From positions 164,237-228,236 of the forward strand of contig FREU01000005.1 of NCBI GenBank assembly GCA_900143615.1: a stretch of DNA of 64,000 nt. Reading direction: 5' to 3'. The notes beneath the pieces were generated by a model, which was given only the letters and a program-made list of their open reading frames with translations, was not told where the DNA came from and did no database searches. Position numbers and translations under genes: made by a program. The stretch is from Rhodobacteraceae bacterium Alg231-30. GTDB lineage: Bacteria > Pseudomonadota > Alphaproteobacteria > Rhodobacterales > Rhodobacteraceae. Shown one piece after another: positions 36,965 through 45,508 of the stretch. Each line of letters begins with the position of its first letter. Within the stretch, counting starts at the first letter, position 1.

Positions 36965-38356
36965 TTACGCAGCGCCTCCCTTGATCAGAGACAGACTCAA
37001 ATCGCCTCCTTGTTCTTCGATGAAGTCGCGTTCCTCCTCAAGCGTGCGATTGGCATCGACCATCTCGCCTTTCTTGAGATTCGTCAGGAGAGTGTCGTGC
37101 GATATACCGCCCGACTGCCATGCCTTGATCAGCGCGGTCAGAACAGCCGGGTCCATTTGCGCCGTCACGAAGTCACGGTGCAATTGCAGAACCACATCGT
37201 CAGCGGTGCCTTTGGCTGTCCATTCAGCGGCAAGACGCAGGAACTTGATCAACGCGGCTTCCACCATATTGACTGTCGAGTGCAGGAGGCTGAGTTCGCT
37301 CCGGTGACGGAGCTTTGCCGTATCCGTCGTTTCGTTGCGGCCCTTGCCATCGTAAACCATGCGAGCGCCCAATGTTGCCATCTGAGCAGTCAGGTCGTCG
37401 AGAGCTGTCTTTTGGGCTGCAATGCCTGCGCCCGTGAATTCGAGCATTCCAGCCTGCGCCCCCTCGGGCAGAACCCAGAACGCGCCGCTGCCGATTTGCG
37501 TCGGCTTATTCTTCTCGTTGATCGCTCCCGCAACCCAAGGTGTTGGCTGGCTTGTCAGGTATAGCGACCAGTAATAATCGGCGCTGTTGCGCCAGTGAGC
37601 CAGATTGACGTTGACGAGATCAAGGAACGGAGGCTTCTCGACGTCCGCCTTCAGGTTGTAGGGGCTAACAATGACTGCCGGAATATCGAACATGGGCGAG
37701 CCATCAATCGCAGGCGTGATGTCTTCACCAATTTGCACCTCATCAACCGATTGTTCTTGCGCTCCATGGCGCTTCGATGTGACGTGGAAACGTCGCACCG
37801 TGTATGCAGGTTCTAAAGTCAGAAGCAGGTGTTGTTCGACACCATCGTCCAGATCGTCGTTGTTTTCGTGCAATCGCAGCATGGTCAGTTTCTGACGTCC
37901 GCCGACGAGTTGCTCCTTCCAATCGAGAATTGATTCCGCGTTGAACGTTGAAACGAACGGAGCGGATGCAGGGGCTGCGCCTGCAGCCGGATAGTCAAGG
38001 ACCATCGCGATACGTCCGACAGACAGTACTTCGCGCATTGTGTCTTCCAAAAGTACGTCGAACGAATGACCTTCAAACGTCGCCGCCGTTCGCATTGACT
38101 CGATACGCGGGGGCAAAGTCAGAATAGGTGTGTTGCGCGTTACGGAGCCCACCATGCCTCGTAATGTGCGTTCTGCTGTCGCGTAGAAGGATGATCCCTG
38201 AACATAGCGCAAGTACTGCGAGGCGGTCATGCCTTCAGGTTGTGGTAGGTATTGCGCACCCGCTTTCTTCAAACGGTCTTCACCAGCGATCACGTCGCGG
38301 ATTTTGTCATAGGCGGCGCGGTGCTCCTGATAGGTGCGGTGATTGATACGGCTCAT
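36965..38356 (-). CDS. DUF4055 phage portal-like protein
   Basis: A 463-residue protein of the DUF4055 group, which contains portal-type proteins that form the DNA gate of phage heads. Visible features are KAGAQYLPQPEGMTASQYLRY, the VGRIAMVLDYP strand, and the ADYYWSLYLTSQPTPWVAG helix-loop typical of portals. ATG 38356 overlaps the upstream gene by ATGA; a longer start at 38389 is less likely. A portal without a following protease and capsid gene is unusual. Confidence 0.8.
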   Translation of the reverse strand: MSRINHRTYQEHRAAYDKIRDVIAGEDRLKKAGAQYLPQPEGMTASQYLRYVQGSSFYATAERTLRGMVGSVTRNTPILTLPPRIESMRTAATFEGHSFDVLLEDTMREVLSVGRIAMVLDYPAAGAAPASAPFVSTFNAESILDWKEQLVGGRQKLTMLRLHENNDDLDDGVEQHLLLTLEPAYTVRRFHVTSKRHGAQEQSVDEVQIGEDITPAIDGSPMFDIPAVIVSPYNLKADVEKPPFLDLVNVNLAHWRNSADYYWSLYLTSQPTPWVAGAINEKNKPTQIGSGAFWVLPEGAQAGMLEFTGAGIAAQKTALDDLTAQMATLGARMVYDGKGRNETTDTAKLRHRSELSLLHSTVNMVEAALIKFLRLAAEWTAKGTADDVVLQLHRDFVTAQMDPAVLTALIKAWQSGGISHDTLLTNLKKGEMVDANRTLEEERDFIEEQGGDLSLSLIKGGAA

Positions 38357-38631
38357 TTGCGTTTGATCCCCTGCGCGATGATGTTCCATGGGATGTCGAA
38401 GTGGGATGCGCTGGCGACAACGTGAATCCGAACACCAGTGGGCGTGCGGTCAGCCAGGACGCCGCTGAGTTCACAACGCGGGTGCTCATCTTCGGTGCGC
38501 GTCGCGGCGGTGATCAGGGCGTGAAGATCGTTCGCAGGGATGGGGACGTCCAAGTGATAGCCGGTGTGGATTTGTTCACCGATCAGGCGGGAGCCGGGCG
38601 GTGTGTCGTGGATTGTGACTTTAAGAGCCAT
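38353..38631 (-). CDS. Small unknown element protein
   Basis: A 92-residue protein with no recognised family. It begins MALKVTIHDTPPGSRLIG and is rich in His, Pro and Thr. The stop overlaps the portal start by ATGA, so it belongs to the packaging gene unit and is its first gene. It is probably soluble; no cysteine motif or signal peptide. Confidence 0.6.
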   Translation of the reverse strand: MALKVTIHDTPPGSRLIGEQIHTGYHLDVPIPANDLHALITAATRTEDEHPRCELSGVLADRTPTGVRIHVVASASHFDIPWNIIAQGIKRK

Positions 38632-39212
38632 TTAGTTTTGCCTTTCTTTGATGCTGGCGAGCTCTGTGTCGGATCAAAAAAGGTCAAAAGTCCCGGTGCG
38701 GCGAACCCGCCAGCAATGTGAATGCGCGCACTGGAACAAATATAGAACAGAGCGCGTGGACAGCGTTACCGGAGATAAAGGTCTTGGGCGGACCGATACA
38801 GGACCCGCAGAGCGTCGATCTAAAGGCGGTCGTGGGCTGTCGGGGGTCAGTGTTGGGCAGACGTGGGATGCGCCCAGCGCTGCCCGGTTACGCTGGGGCT
38901 CTCGTTATGCTTCGTCATGGCAGGGGCATGGTGGGGGATTTGCGTAATTGTGATCTTCTAAATATGCCCGGGACCGAGGGTCGCGCTGTTAGAAAAGGGG
39001 TGGTCGACCGCAGAACGTGTGATAATGCGCACGTTACAAGGACAAGCACAACAATTGTACTTAGTTATCAAAGCGTTGATGCGCTTTAGTGACTGATTAC
39101 GCATCAGTTTCCATGCAGAAATGCGCGGATCATCGTGCTTCTTCGGGTTCTGTGAGTGAGTGCACATAAGCCACTGGCAACCAGAAGAAGCTGCGCATGC
39201 AACGCGCGTACA
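38632..39212. other. Noncoding control-like region of the element
   Basis: About 580 bases with no supported gene. Two short hairpins sit side by side: AAAGCG/CGCTTT around 39070-39087 and CTGAT/ATCAG around 39095-39109. Open frames here lack motifs and ribosome sites. It should hold the promoter of the packaging genes and possibly a packaging signal, and adjoins the inverted repeat at 39213. Confidence 0.45.
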
Positions 39213-39284
39213 CACGTGTGCATAAAATTATTATTGTGTGCATTTAGTCCAAGACGAACATAATAATTTTTTTATGCACACGTG
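39213..39284. other. Candidate replication origin: AT-rich inverted repeat with two DnaA-box-like sites
   Basis: Arms at 39213-39234 and 39260-39284 are complementary over 22 bases, apart from three extra A/T bases in the right arm, with a 25-base centre. Each arm holds the sequence TTATGCACA (39272-39280 on plus, 39217-39225 on minus), which fits the DnaA box TTATNCACA, next to an AT-only run. GC-rich flanks follow on both sides. A DnaA-dependent origin is the favoured reading; a very strong hairpin terminator is the alternative. Confidence 0.55.
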
Positions 39285-39366
39285 CGCGCGCGCTTTACCC
39301 GAAGCATCAATCCACCGCCCTGACTTCAAGTACCTACCATATCGGTCGCGAAACATCGCCCCTGCC

Positions 39367-39483
39367 ATGTATGATCAAGACACGGCATCAACATTGGAGA
39401 CTGCTATTAACACCGCTCGCATAATCGAACGCATGACGCGCCTCAGAACCATCGACGACCCGGCGCGCATTCCAAATGGCTAG
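39367..39483 (+). CDS. Possible small unknown element protein
   Basis: An open frame of 38 codons from ATG 39367, extendable to GTG 39238 inside the inverted repeat. Sequence from MYDQDTASTLETAINTARII looks protein-like, and codon choice matches the next small frame. No ribosome site or family; weakly supported. Confidence 0.3.
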   Translation: MYDQDTASTLETAINTARIIERMTRLRTIDDPARIPNG

Positions 39484-39562
39484 GCGCACGCGTTGATACC
39501 GAAACCAGCCGCACCCCTATGGACGAATTGTTTCCTCAACCCAGCACTAATGGAACCGCTCA

Positions 39563-39751
39563 ATGCCGTTTGACATGACCCCCGATGAGAACCACCCAGC
39601 ACTAGAACTTGCCCGCGACCTGCGACGCCGCGGTCAGCCATGGTCAGCCGTCGTGTGCGGCATCCATTTCCAATGTGCATCAAAGGACGAGCGCAACAAC
39701 ATCGTGCGTCACGCCGCCATGGAGGAGCGTTACCAATCAGTCTTGGTATAA
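39563..39751 (+). CDS. Small unknown element protein
   Basis: A 62-residue frame with coding-like codon use, beginning MPFDMTPDENHPALELARDL. A GGAA ribosome-like site lies upstream. It ends by overlapping the end of the convergent 420-residue gene by 22 bases. No family recognised. Confidence 0.45.
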   Translation: MPFDMTPDENHPALELARDLRRRGQPWSAVVCGIHFQCASKDERNNIVRHAAMEERYQSVLV

Positions 39752-40992
39752 CGCCAATTGGATTCTTCGCGGGCCTCAACCAGTCGCTGCCCGAGCGCGC
39801 TAACCTCCTCAGGCAATATCCGTCCACGAGAAAGACGTCCCTCGATCTCACGGACGGCACGCTCAGCTTTTTCGAGCTCCTGCGTGTAGCTATTGTCTGT
39901 GTTCTTGCCCGCATCCATAGCAACAAGCCATTCATCAAACCCACGGTCCCAGCCCTGTTTCTGACGTTCAGTCGGGTCTTCCCACGTCACACCGTCTTTC
40001 GACACGGCAACTATCTCAGTCTCTGAGTCAACACACCGATTGTCTGCATCCCAGAAGCGCGTGTGCTTTGTCCGGTAGTGAAGATTATACAACGCGCCAT
40101 TCAGATCTTTAGGACAAGTTTCGTCGCGCCGATCTCCCCATTTGTCGTCTGTGTAATACGGCTCGGGATCGAAGTCGGTCGGCGTGCGAGACGCTGCACA
40201 TTCGAAATTGCGGTCGACCAGCTCTGAAAACTTGTGCTCGGAATCCGGTACATCGAATTGACCTCTGACTTCTTTGTATGACAACGGGTCCTGTGGGTCG
40301 GCGAGGTCGATGGTTTCGACCCACATACTATTGTCGATCACGAGCAGGTTCTCAGCGACAAAGCGCGTGCGAACATCGTCCATAGACAACCCGTCTTCAA
40401 TCAGGTCCTTGCACCACGTATCCCAAGACAATTTCTTAGGGCGTGGTGAATTGTATTCTGATCGTTCCAGCTCTGACTTATGGTGCAAATCTCGCGTGTT
40501 TCCTTCTGTCATGCGTCTGGCTTGAAAAGCAGCGTTCGACAATCGCGCCCACCACGCTTCAACCTGTTCTCGAACGTCGGGTCGTTCGCGTTTCCCACGC
40601 CCTGAAAACCACGCGTTCAACGTGCTTTGCGTCATGTCGAGATCAAGCAGATTGTACCACCAAGTCGCCTTCGCGATTTGCGCCATCCATTTGGCTAGGT
40701 CTTCACCTGGGCCTTCATCAGGCAAATACTTTCCTGGGTCCATGCGCTGATCATCGCGCAAATCCACCAGAGCCCGCACGATTCCCACATAAGCTTCATG
40801 TCCATCCATCGCTCGGTGAAACGACGAATAGGCCTTTTCACCCTCCAGCGGGTCGTCGCCCAGTACTTCGTTACACAGATCGACGATGCGCTGCTTGCGC
40901 AGATTGAACTTCATCAAGTCGTCAAAAACGTCTTCTGGGAGCGTCTCGAGCTCGACAAATTTGTCCATTTTGCGGATTCTATTATCAACCAT
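39730..40992 (-). CDS. Unknown 420-residue element protein next to the origin-like repeat
   Basis: An acidic, tryptophan-rich protein. I find no Walker, primase, helicase, nuclease or methylase motif. A helix-turn-helix-like piece (LDMTQSTLNAWFSGRGKR, about residues 118-135) suggests DNA binding. The C-terminus is a charged helical segment (ELEKAERAVREIEGRL). ATG 40992 shares one base with the stop of the upstream HTH gene. Coupling to the excisionase-like gene and closeness to the origin-like repeat make a replication or induction role possible, but this is inference. Confidence 0.65.
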   Translation of the reverse strand: MVDNRIRKMDKFVELETLPEDVFDDLMKFNLRKQRIVDLCNEVLGDDPLEGEKAYSSFHRAMDGHEAYVGIVRALVDLRDDQRMDPGKYLPDEGPGEDLAKWMAQIAKATWWYNLLDLDMTQSTLNAWFSGRGKRERPDVREQVEAWWARLSNAAFQARRMTEGNTRDLHHKSELERSEYNSPRPKKLSWDTWCKDLIEDGLSMDDVRTRFVAENLLVIDNSMWVETIDLADPQDPLSYKEVRGQFDVPDSEHKFSELVDRNFECAASRTPTDFDPEPYYTDDKWGDRRDETCPKDLNGALYNLHYRTKHTRFWDADNRCVDSETEIVAVSKDGVTWEDPTERQKQGWDRGFDEWLVAMDAGKNTDNSYTQELEKAERAVREIEGRLSRGRILPEEVSALGQRLVEAREESNWRYTKTDW

Positions 40993-41225
40993 CAGCTTTG
41001 CTCCTCCAACCACGACACGAGGTCCTTCAATAAGTACCTGATTAGCCGCGAATTTGGCTGAGAGTATGACGGGCCGACACCATCCTTGCGCCACCGAAAC
41101 ATTGTGTCCGTGGTGACAGAAAGAAACTGTGCGGCTTGTTCGCATGTCATTACTTGAGGTGGGTTTGACCGGATAAGGTCGTCGTGCAAAGCGGCAATTC
41201 GCTCGCTTAGTTCTTCAATAGTCAT
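40992..41225 (-). CDS. AlpA/excisionase-like helix-turn-helix protein
   Basis: A 77-residue MerR-type winged-helix protein: MTCEQAAQFLSVTTDTMFRW, then RKDGVGPSYSQP and IRYLLKDLVSWLEEQ, the standard pattern of excisionase/AlpA family regulators in mobile elements. ATG 41225 has AAGGAAAAG upstream; a start eight codons earlier is possible. It likely controls excision or early expression. It lies 170 bases after the integrase on the same strand. Confidence 0.85.
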   Translation of the reverse strand: MTIEELSERIAALHDDLIRSNPPQVMTCEQAAQFLSVTTDTMFRWRKDGVGPSYSQPNSRLIRYLLKDLVSWLEEQS

Positions 41226-41395
41226 TGGCTTTTCCTTAGATGAAACCAATGACCGGCGCGCCTCCTGCTCCTGAGCGAATGCCCGTTTGCGCGTTCGGCC
41301 TACCGTGCACAGTCAGGTCATTATCCCCGCACACAGTGGCATATGTCGTCGAATTTAAGCGTGCTTCCGTTTCAATTCAATAACGGAAGAAGGTG

Positions 41396-42586
41396 TTATC
41401 CCGAATTGGCATTGATCGCGGCGGCAATCGAATTGGCTGACCGCAATTGTTCATCATGTGTCGGCGCACCGTAATGCCCGAGCATACGTAGATCGTTGTC
41501 CGTCATAGTCTGCTGCGCCAACCACCTATGAACATGTCGCGGTGCAACCTCTCTTGCCGTTGACATCCACAAATGTCGCAGGTCGCCCGCTGCGGTCGTT
41601 GGCAATCGGTCCAACACGTCTAAGTGACCCCGAACACCCGAAACGACCCGTCTGCTCGGAAACACCCATTCGCAATCATCGACCTTAATCTCGTCGAGGC
41701 GTTTAAACAGCCTGACAACATCGTCGGCAATCACAATCTCCCGCTCGACTTCCTGCCGTTTCAACCTGTTGAACGTGACTGTGCCTTGCTCAAGATCAAC
41801 GCGGTCCCACGTCAGCGCCCGTAGTCCGCGACCACGAAAGCCCGTGTACCAAGTGATCATCCACGCCAGCCTGATATGCTCATTCTTGATCGCGTCAATT
41901 TCTGCTTTCCGATCCGACCAAGGCACCGACATGTCGAGCTTGCCGGTCTGGACGCGCGACTTCATCCGTGTTCCGTCGAGCAGTGATGGAATCGGCAATG
42001 CAAGAGCGCATAGCCTGTTGATGAACCGAACAGTGGCCCCGGCCACTGATGCCGCTAAATGTGCCGCGTTCGGCGTGTCGATCTGTATCGCGTTAAGATA
42101 TTGGTTGATCTCGAGTATCGGCAGTTCGTCAACATGGACGTCTGCCCAACGCGCAAGATGCTTATTGAACGAGCCACGATATTCGTATGCCGTGCCCTCC
42201 ATCATGCGCGCTCGACCTGACTGCCGCGCTGTCGTGCGGTGTTCGATGTATTGTTCCAAAGCATCGCGGAATGTCGGAATGCCCAATGCAGCCTGTGAGA
42301 CTTCTTTTTCCTCGCGCGTGAAGACATTGCCCGTCGCAATATCATGCGCGATTTTGCCGACCTGATCCTTCGCCCATCGGCAATGCGCGCCCTTGTTCGC
42401 CCATTGCGCCAGCTTGACCGAACGTGTTTTCTGCGATGTTGGGTCCCACTTGTTGACGTACCAAGTCTTAGTGCCACCGCCCGTTACACACAGGCGCAAG
42501 CCTTTGCATGATGGATCGGTGAACCATGTTGTCTTATCGACGGCCAATGTCTTGAGGGTCGAATCTGTGAACTTAATATGGGGCAT
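41396..42586 (-). CDS. Tyrosine recombinase (integrase)
   Basis: A 396-residue phage-type integrase with an N-terminal P4-integrase-like region (DPSCKGLRLCVTGGGTKTWY) and a C-terminal catalytic domain. The box I arginine is in WYTGFRGRGLRALTW, the catalytic lysine lies in FNRLKRQEV, and box II holds AGDLRHLWMS with arginine but without the usual histidine three residues before it. The nucleophile is probably the tyrosine in LGHYG; if instead H of LGH is the box II histidine, no tyrosine follows at the usual distance. It lies next to tRNA-Thr, the likely target. Confidence 0.88.
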   Translation of the reverse strand: MPHIKFTDSTLKTLAVDKTTWFTDPSCKGLRLCVTGGGTKTWYVNKWDPTSQKTRSVKLAQWANKGAHCRWAKDQVGKIAHDIATGNVFTREEKEVSQAALGIPTFRDALEQYIEHRTTARQSGRARMMEGTAYEYRGSFNKHLARWADVHVDELPILEINQYLNAIQIDTPNAAHLAASVAGATVRFINRLCALALPIPSLLDGTRMKSRVQTGKLDMSVPWSDRKAEIDAIKNEHIRLAWMITWYTGFRGRGLRALTWDRVDLEQGTVTFNRLKRQEVEREIVIADDVVRLFKRLDEIKVDDCEWVFPSRRVVSGVRGHLDVLDRLPTTAAGDLRHLWMSTAREVAPRHVHRWLAQQTMTDNDLRMLGHYGAPTHDEQLRSANSIAAAINANSG

Positions 42587-42593
42587 TTGCTTT

Positions 42594-42619
42594 CCTTGTA
42601 ATGACGAATTTTTACAAGG
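42594..42619. promoter_or_regulatory. Inverted repeat over the integrase ribosome site
   Basis: CCTTGTAA (42594-42601) and TTACAAGG (42612-42619) form a perfect 8-bp stem just upstream of the integrase start. It could be an operator for autoregulation or a hairpin masking the ribosome site. Confidence 0.5.
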
Positions 42620-42724
42620 TTCACGTTACGTTCCAACACCAATCAAACCCAACCACAAATCCGGCAAGCACCTGATTTAGCTATATATAACTGACTTGAT
42701 GATATTGAAAACTAAGCGTTTAAA

Positions 42725-42800
42725 TGGTGCCCCCACACGGACTCGAACCGCGGACCTACTGATTACAAATCAGTTGCTCTACCAGCTGAGCTATAGGGGC
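42725..42800 (-). tRNA. tRNA-Thr (anticodon TGT)
   Basis: 76 bases with encoded CCA. Acceptor stem GCCCCTA/TGGGGGC, D arm AGCTCAGCTGGTAGAGC, anticodon loop TTTGTAA (anticodon TGT) and T arm GGTTCGAGTCC all form. The 3' end faces the integrase, the usual arrangement for an integration site. Confidence 0.96.
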
Positions 42801-42852
42801 ACTGCGGGCGGATTTAACGATAATATCGCAGGCCTGCAAGAGGATTTTTCAA

Positions 42853-44514
42853 CTATTTATTCGCCCGCGCCAAAAGACCGACAGCGACCAGCCCCACTGC
42901 AACAATCATCAATGCTCCTGGGCTTGCATCGCCAAGGTTTTCCAGACTGGCTTGGTCGTGAACACGGGTCGCCAGCGTGTCAAAATTGAACGGGCGCAAG
43001 AGCATCGTTGCCGGTAACTCTTTGACACAATCCACAAAAACCAAAAGTAAGGCCGAACCGACTGATGTACGAATGAGAGGCGCATATACCTCCTTGAGAG
43101 TTTGTCCACGTGTACGCCCCAATGATCGCGCAGCCATAGCAAGGCTCGGCGGAACCCTGCCCATGGCACCATCTGCGGCGCCTTGGGCGATCGCAAAAAA
43201 CCGCACGCAATATGCCAGAACCAAAGCAAAGGACGATCCGGTCAGAATCAACCCGGCTGGTGCGCGCGTGACGACTTCGACCAAGTCCGCAAGTTTGTGA
43301 TCAAGGACCGCAAGGGGGATCAGAATGCCAACCGCCAAGACCGCTCCGGGAGCGGCGTATCCGATCGTTGTGACTGGCAACAGAAGCCGCGGCAAGGTAC
43401 GCCCGGACAGACGCACACCATATACTAAAAACACACCAGCTAGTACCGTTAGAACCGCAGCGATCCCCCCAACGCGCACTGTGTTCCACAACGCACGAAT
43501 CAATTCGGGATCCCCCCAGCGCGCCCAATTGCCAAAAGCATGGTGCGCTATAACGCTTGTGGGCAAAACAAATCCTATCAAGAACGGAAGCAAGCATGCC
43601 ACAGTTGCGGCCCACCCCCAAATCCCATGTAACGGCGCCTTGGAGGGCGCGCGATGTCGTGTCGATAGGCTAAAGAACTGAACCTTGCGACGGCTCACTT
43701 TCTCCATCGTCACCAAAAAAATTACTAAACCGAGAACCACCGTCGCGATCTGCGCGGCCCCTCCCGCGTTGTTACTCTCCAGCCAGACGCTAAAAATACC
43801 CGTCGTGAGAGTCTGCACAGCGAAATAGTCCACGGTGCCAAAATCATTTACCGTTTCCATCATTACAATCGCGGCACCTGCTGCAATCGCAGGCCGTGCC
43901 AAGGGCAAGCCCACGCGCAAGAACCTGTTCACTGCCCCTGCCCCCAAAGACCGTGCGACTTCCTCACCTGCCCCTGATTGTTCACGAAAAGCGGCGCGAG
44001 ATAGAATGTACACATATGGAAATAGGGATGCGGACAAAACGATAATCGCCGCGCCCATCGAACGAACTTCGGGAAACCAATAATCACGCGCAGTTTGCCA
44101 TCCAAAAAGACTGCGCAATCCTGTTTGAATCGGCCCTGCGTATTCTAGGAAATCAACAAGTGCATAGGCTCCGACATACGCCGGAATTGATAAGGGCAAC
44201 AACAACGCCCATTGAATCCAACGCGCGCCTGGGAAATGATAACGCGTTACCAGCCAAGCAGCACTTGCGCCAACAACTGCCGAGATTGCGCCCACCGATA
44301 CCATCAGAACCAGCGTGTTCTTCAGGTATCGCGGCAGAGTTGTAGAAATCAGATGTGGCCAAATATTTTCAACCGGATGCAGCGCGATCCAAATCACCGC
44401 CATGATCGGGGCCAACATGACAAAGGCAATAACGATCGCGCCAAGCGACCAAGGGCTTACCGAGATTTTCGAAAGGCCAGTAGAAAGGCGAGAAAGCGGC
44501 TGCGTATCCATCAT
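42853..44514 (-). CDS. Iron(III)-type ABC transporter permease (FbpB/ThiP-like)
   Basis: About 553 residues and 12 membrane helices in two homologous halves, each with an EAA loop: EEVARSLGAGAVNRFLRVGL in the first and MAARSLGRTRGQTLKEVYAP in the second. This duplicated layout is typical of FbpB-like ferric permeases. No binding protein or ATPase is adjacent; the left neighbour is the tRNA and mobile element. Several possible ATG codons lie between 44532 and 44511; none has a strong ribosome site, so the start is approximate. Confidence 0.85.
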   Translation of the reverse strand: MMDTQPLSRLSTGLSKISVSPWSLGAIVIAFVMLAPIMAVIWIALHPVENIWPHLISTTLPRYLKNTLVLMVSVGAISAVVGASAAWLVTRYHFPGARWIQWALLLPLSIPAYVGAYALVDFLEYAGPIQTGLRSLFGWQTARDYWFPEVRSMGAAIIVLSASLFPYVYILSRAAFREQSGAGEEVARSLGAGAVNRFLRVGLPLARPAIAAGAAIVMMETVNDFGTVDYFAVQTLTTGIFSVWLESNNAGGAAQIATVVLGLVIFLVTMEKVSRRKVQFFSLSTRHRAPSKAPLHGIWGWAATVACLLPFLIGFVLPTSVIAHHAFGNWARWGDPELIRALWNTVRVGGIAAVLTVLAGVFLVYGVRLSGRTLPRLLLPVTTIGYAAPGAVLAVGILIPLAVLDHKLADLVEVVTRAPAGLILTGSSFALVLAYCVRFFAIAQGAADGAMGRVPPSLAMAARSLGRTRGQTLKEVYAPLIRTSVGSALLLVFVDCVKELPATMLLRPFNFDTLATRVHDQASLENLGDASPGALMIVAVGLVAVGLLARANK

Positions 44515-44602
44515 AACGACCATCTGATGCATGAATCTGGTTTCACTGTCCAGAAACGAAGATATACTATGTCGTAACCAGTTGAAAAAATGCGGAAAGA
44601 AG

Positions 44603-45478
44603 ATGCAAGTCGTTCTTCACTCAGGCGCTCACTTCACAGATAAGAACAAGCTGTTCAAAAGTCTGTCCAAAAACACCAACTTATTGGCGGAAGTGGGAAC
44701 GTTGGTTCCCTCGCCACGCACGTACCGCCGTCAAATTCGCGACATTCTTGACGACGATGACGGTCTGGCTATTGCGCCAATGGCAAAGACTCAAATGATG
44801 CAGGACATGACTGGTGGCCAAAACGTCGACCGCATCATTTTGTCCAACAGTAATTTCTTTGGTGTTCCCCGCGGCGCGGTTCGCCACAATTGTTTTTATC
44901 CGAATGCAGGCGGACGGCTTGCTGAATTCGCCGAAATATTCCGCGGCGAGGAAATCGAAATATTTCTAGCAATTCGAAATCCGGCAACCTTTTTGCCAGC
45001 ACTCGTTGACGGCAGCCCGGAGGATTCACTCGATATTGTTACTGGTGGGTCCGTGCCCCTATCATTGCGGTGGTCCGAAGCAATTTTACGCATTCGCGAG
45101 GCGGTTCCTTCTGCCCCGCTAACGGTCTGGTGCAACGAAGACACGCCGTTGATCTGGGAGGAAATATTGCGTGAAATGGGCGGGCTGGAACTTACGGCCG
45201 AGATTGCCGGTGCGCACGACCTTTTGCAGGAAATCATGTCACCCGACGGGCTGGCGCGTTTTGAAGCCTACCTCAAGTCGCATCCGGGTCTCTCTGAAAT
45301 GCAAAAACGCCGCGTCATCGCAGCGTTTTTAGACAAGTTTGCTTTGGAAGATGCTCTTGAAGAAGAACTTGATCTGCCTGGTTGGACCGAAGAGTTGATC
45401 GACGCTCTGACCGAAGCTTATGACGAAGATGTCTTCCAGATTGAACGTATTCCGGGGGTCACGTTAATCACCCCTTGA
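44603..45478 (+). CDS. Conserved hypothetical protein
   Basis: A 291-residue soluble protein starting MQVVLHSGAHFTDKNKLF, with GGAAAGAAG just before ATG 44603. The opening strand and SGAHFTD loop, followed by AIRNPATFLPALVDG in the middle, recall the fold order of sulfotransferase-like proteins. The PAPS loop is not convincing, so I give no function. It is divergent from the iron permease. Confidence 0.7.
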   Translation: MQVVLHSGAHFTDKNKLFKSLSKNTNLLAEVGTLVPSPRTYRRQIRDILDDDDGLAIAPMAKTQMMQDMTGGQNVDRIILSNSNFFGVPRGAVRHNCFYPNAGGRLAEFAEIFRGEEIEIFLAIRNPATFLPALVDGSPEDSLDIVTGGSVPLSLRWSEAILRIREAVPSAPLTVWCNEDTPLIWEEILREMGGLELTAEIAGAHDLLQEIMSPDGLARFEAYLKSHPGLSEMQKRRVIAAFLDKFALEDALEEELDLPGWTEELIDALTEAYDEDVFQIERIPGVTLITP

Positions 45479-45508
45479 TCCGGCCTTTAAAACGAGGCTG
45501 GCAGACTT

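Larger units (their letters stand above)
33650..42724 (-). mobile_element. tRNA-Thr-associated phage-like element with integrase and packaging genes but no visible capsid or tail
   Basis: About 9 kb between the truncated sqdB homologue and the 3' end of tRNA-Thr(TGT). All recognisable genes point left: integrase, AlpA/excisionase-like HTH, a 420-residue unknown, then after a 1.1 kb gap a small unknown, DUF4055 portal, a 227-residue and a 133-residue unknown, small terminase, and a split large terminase. Most genes overlap or abut by 1-4 bases. No capsid, protease, tail, lysis, primase or helicase gene is recognisable. No copy of the tRNA 3' end was found at the left edge, so the left boundary is uncertain. 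Either a phage satellite or a deletion remnant of a prophage. Confidence 0.75.

Noticed and set aside
38718..39089. A 123-codon open frame on the plus strand inside the element
   Set aside because: No ribosome site or motif; GC-rich region where long chance frames are expected. Kept as noncoding control region.
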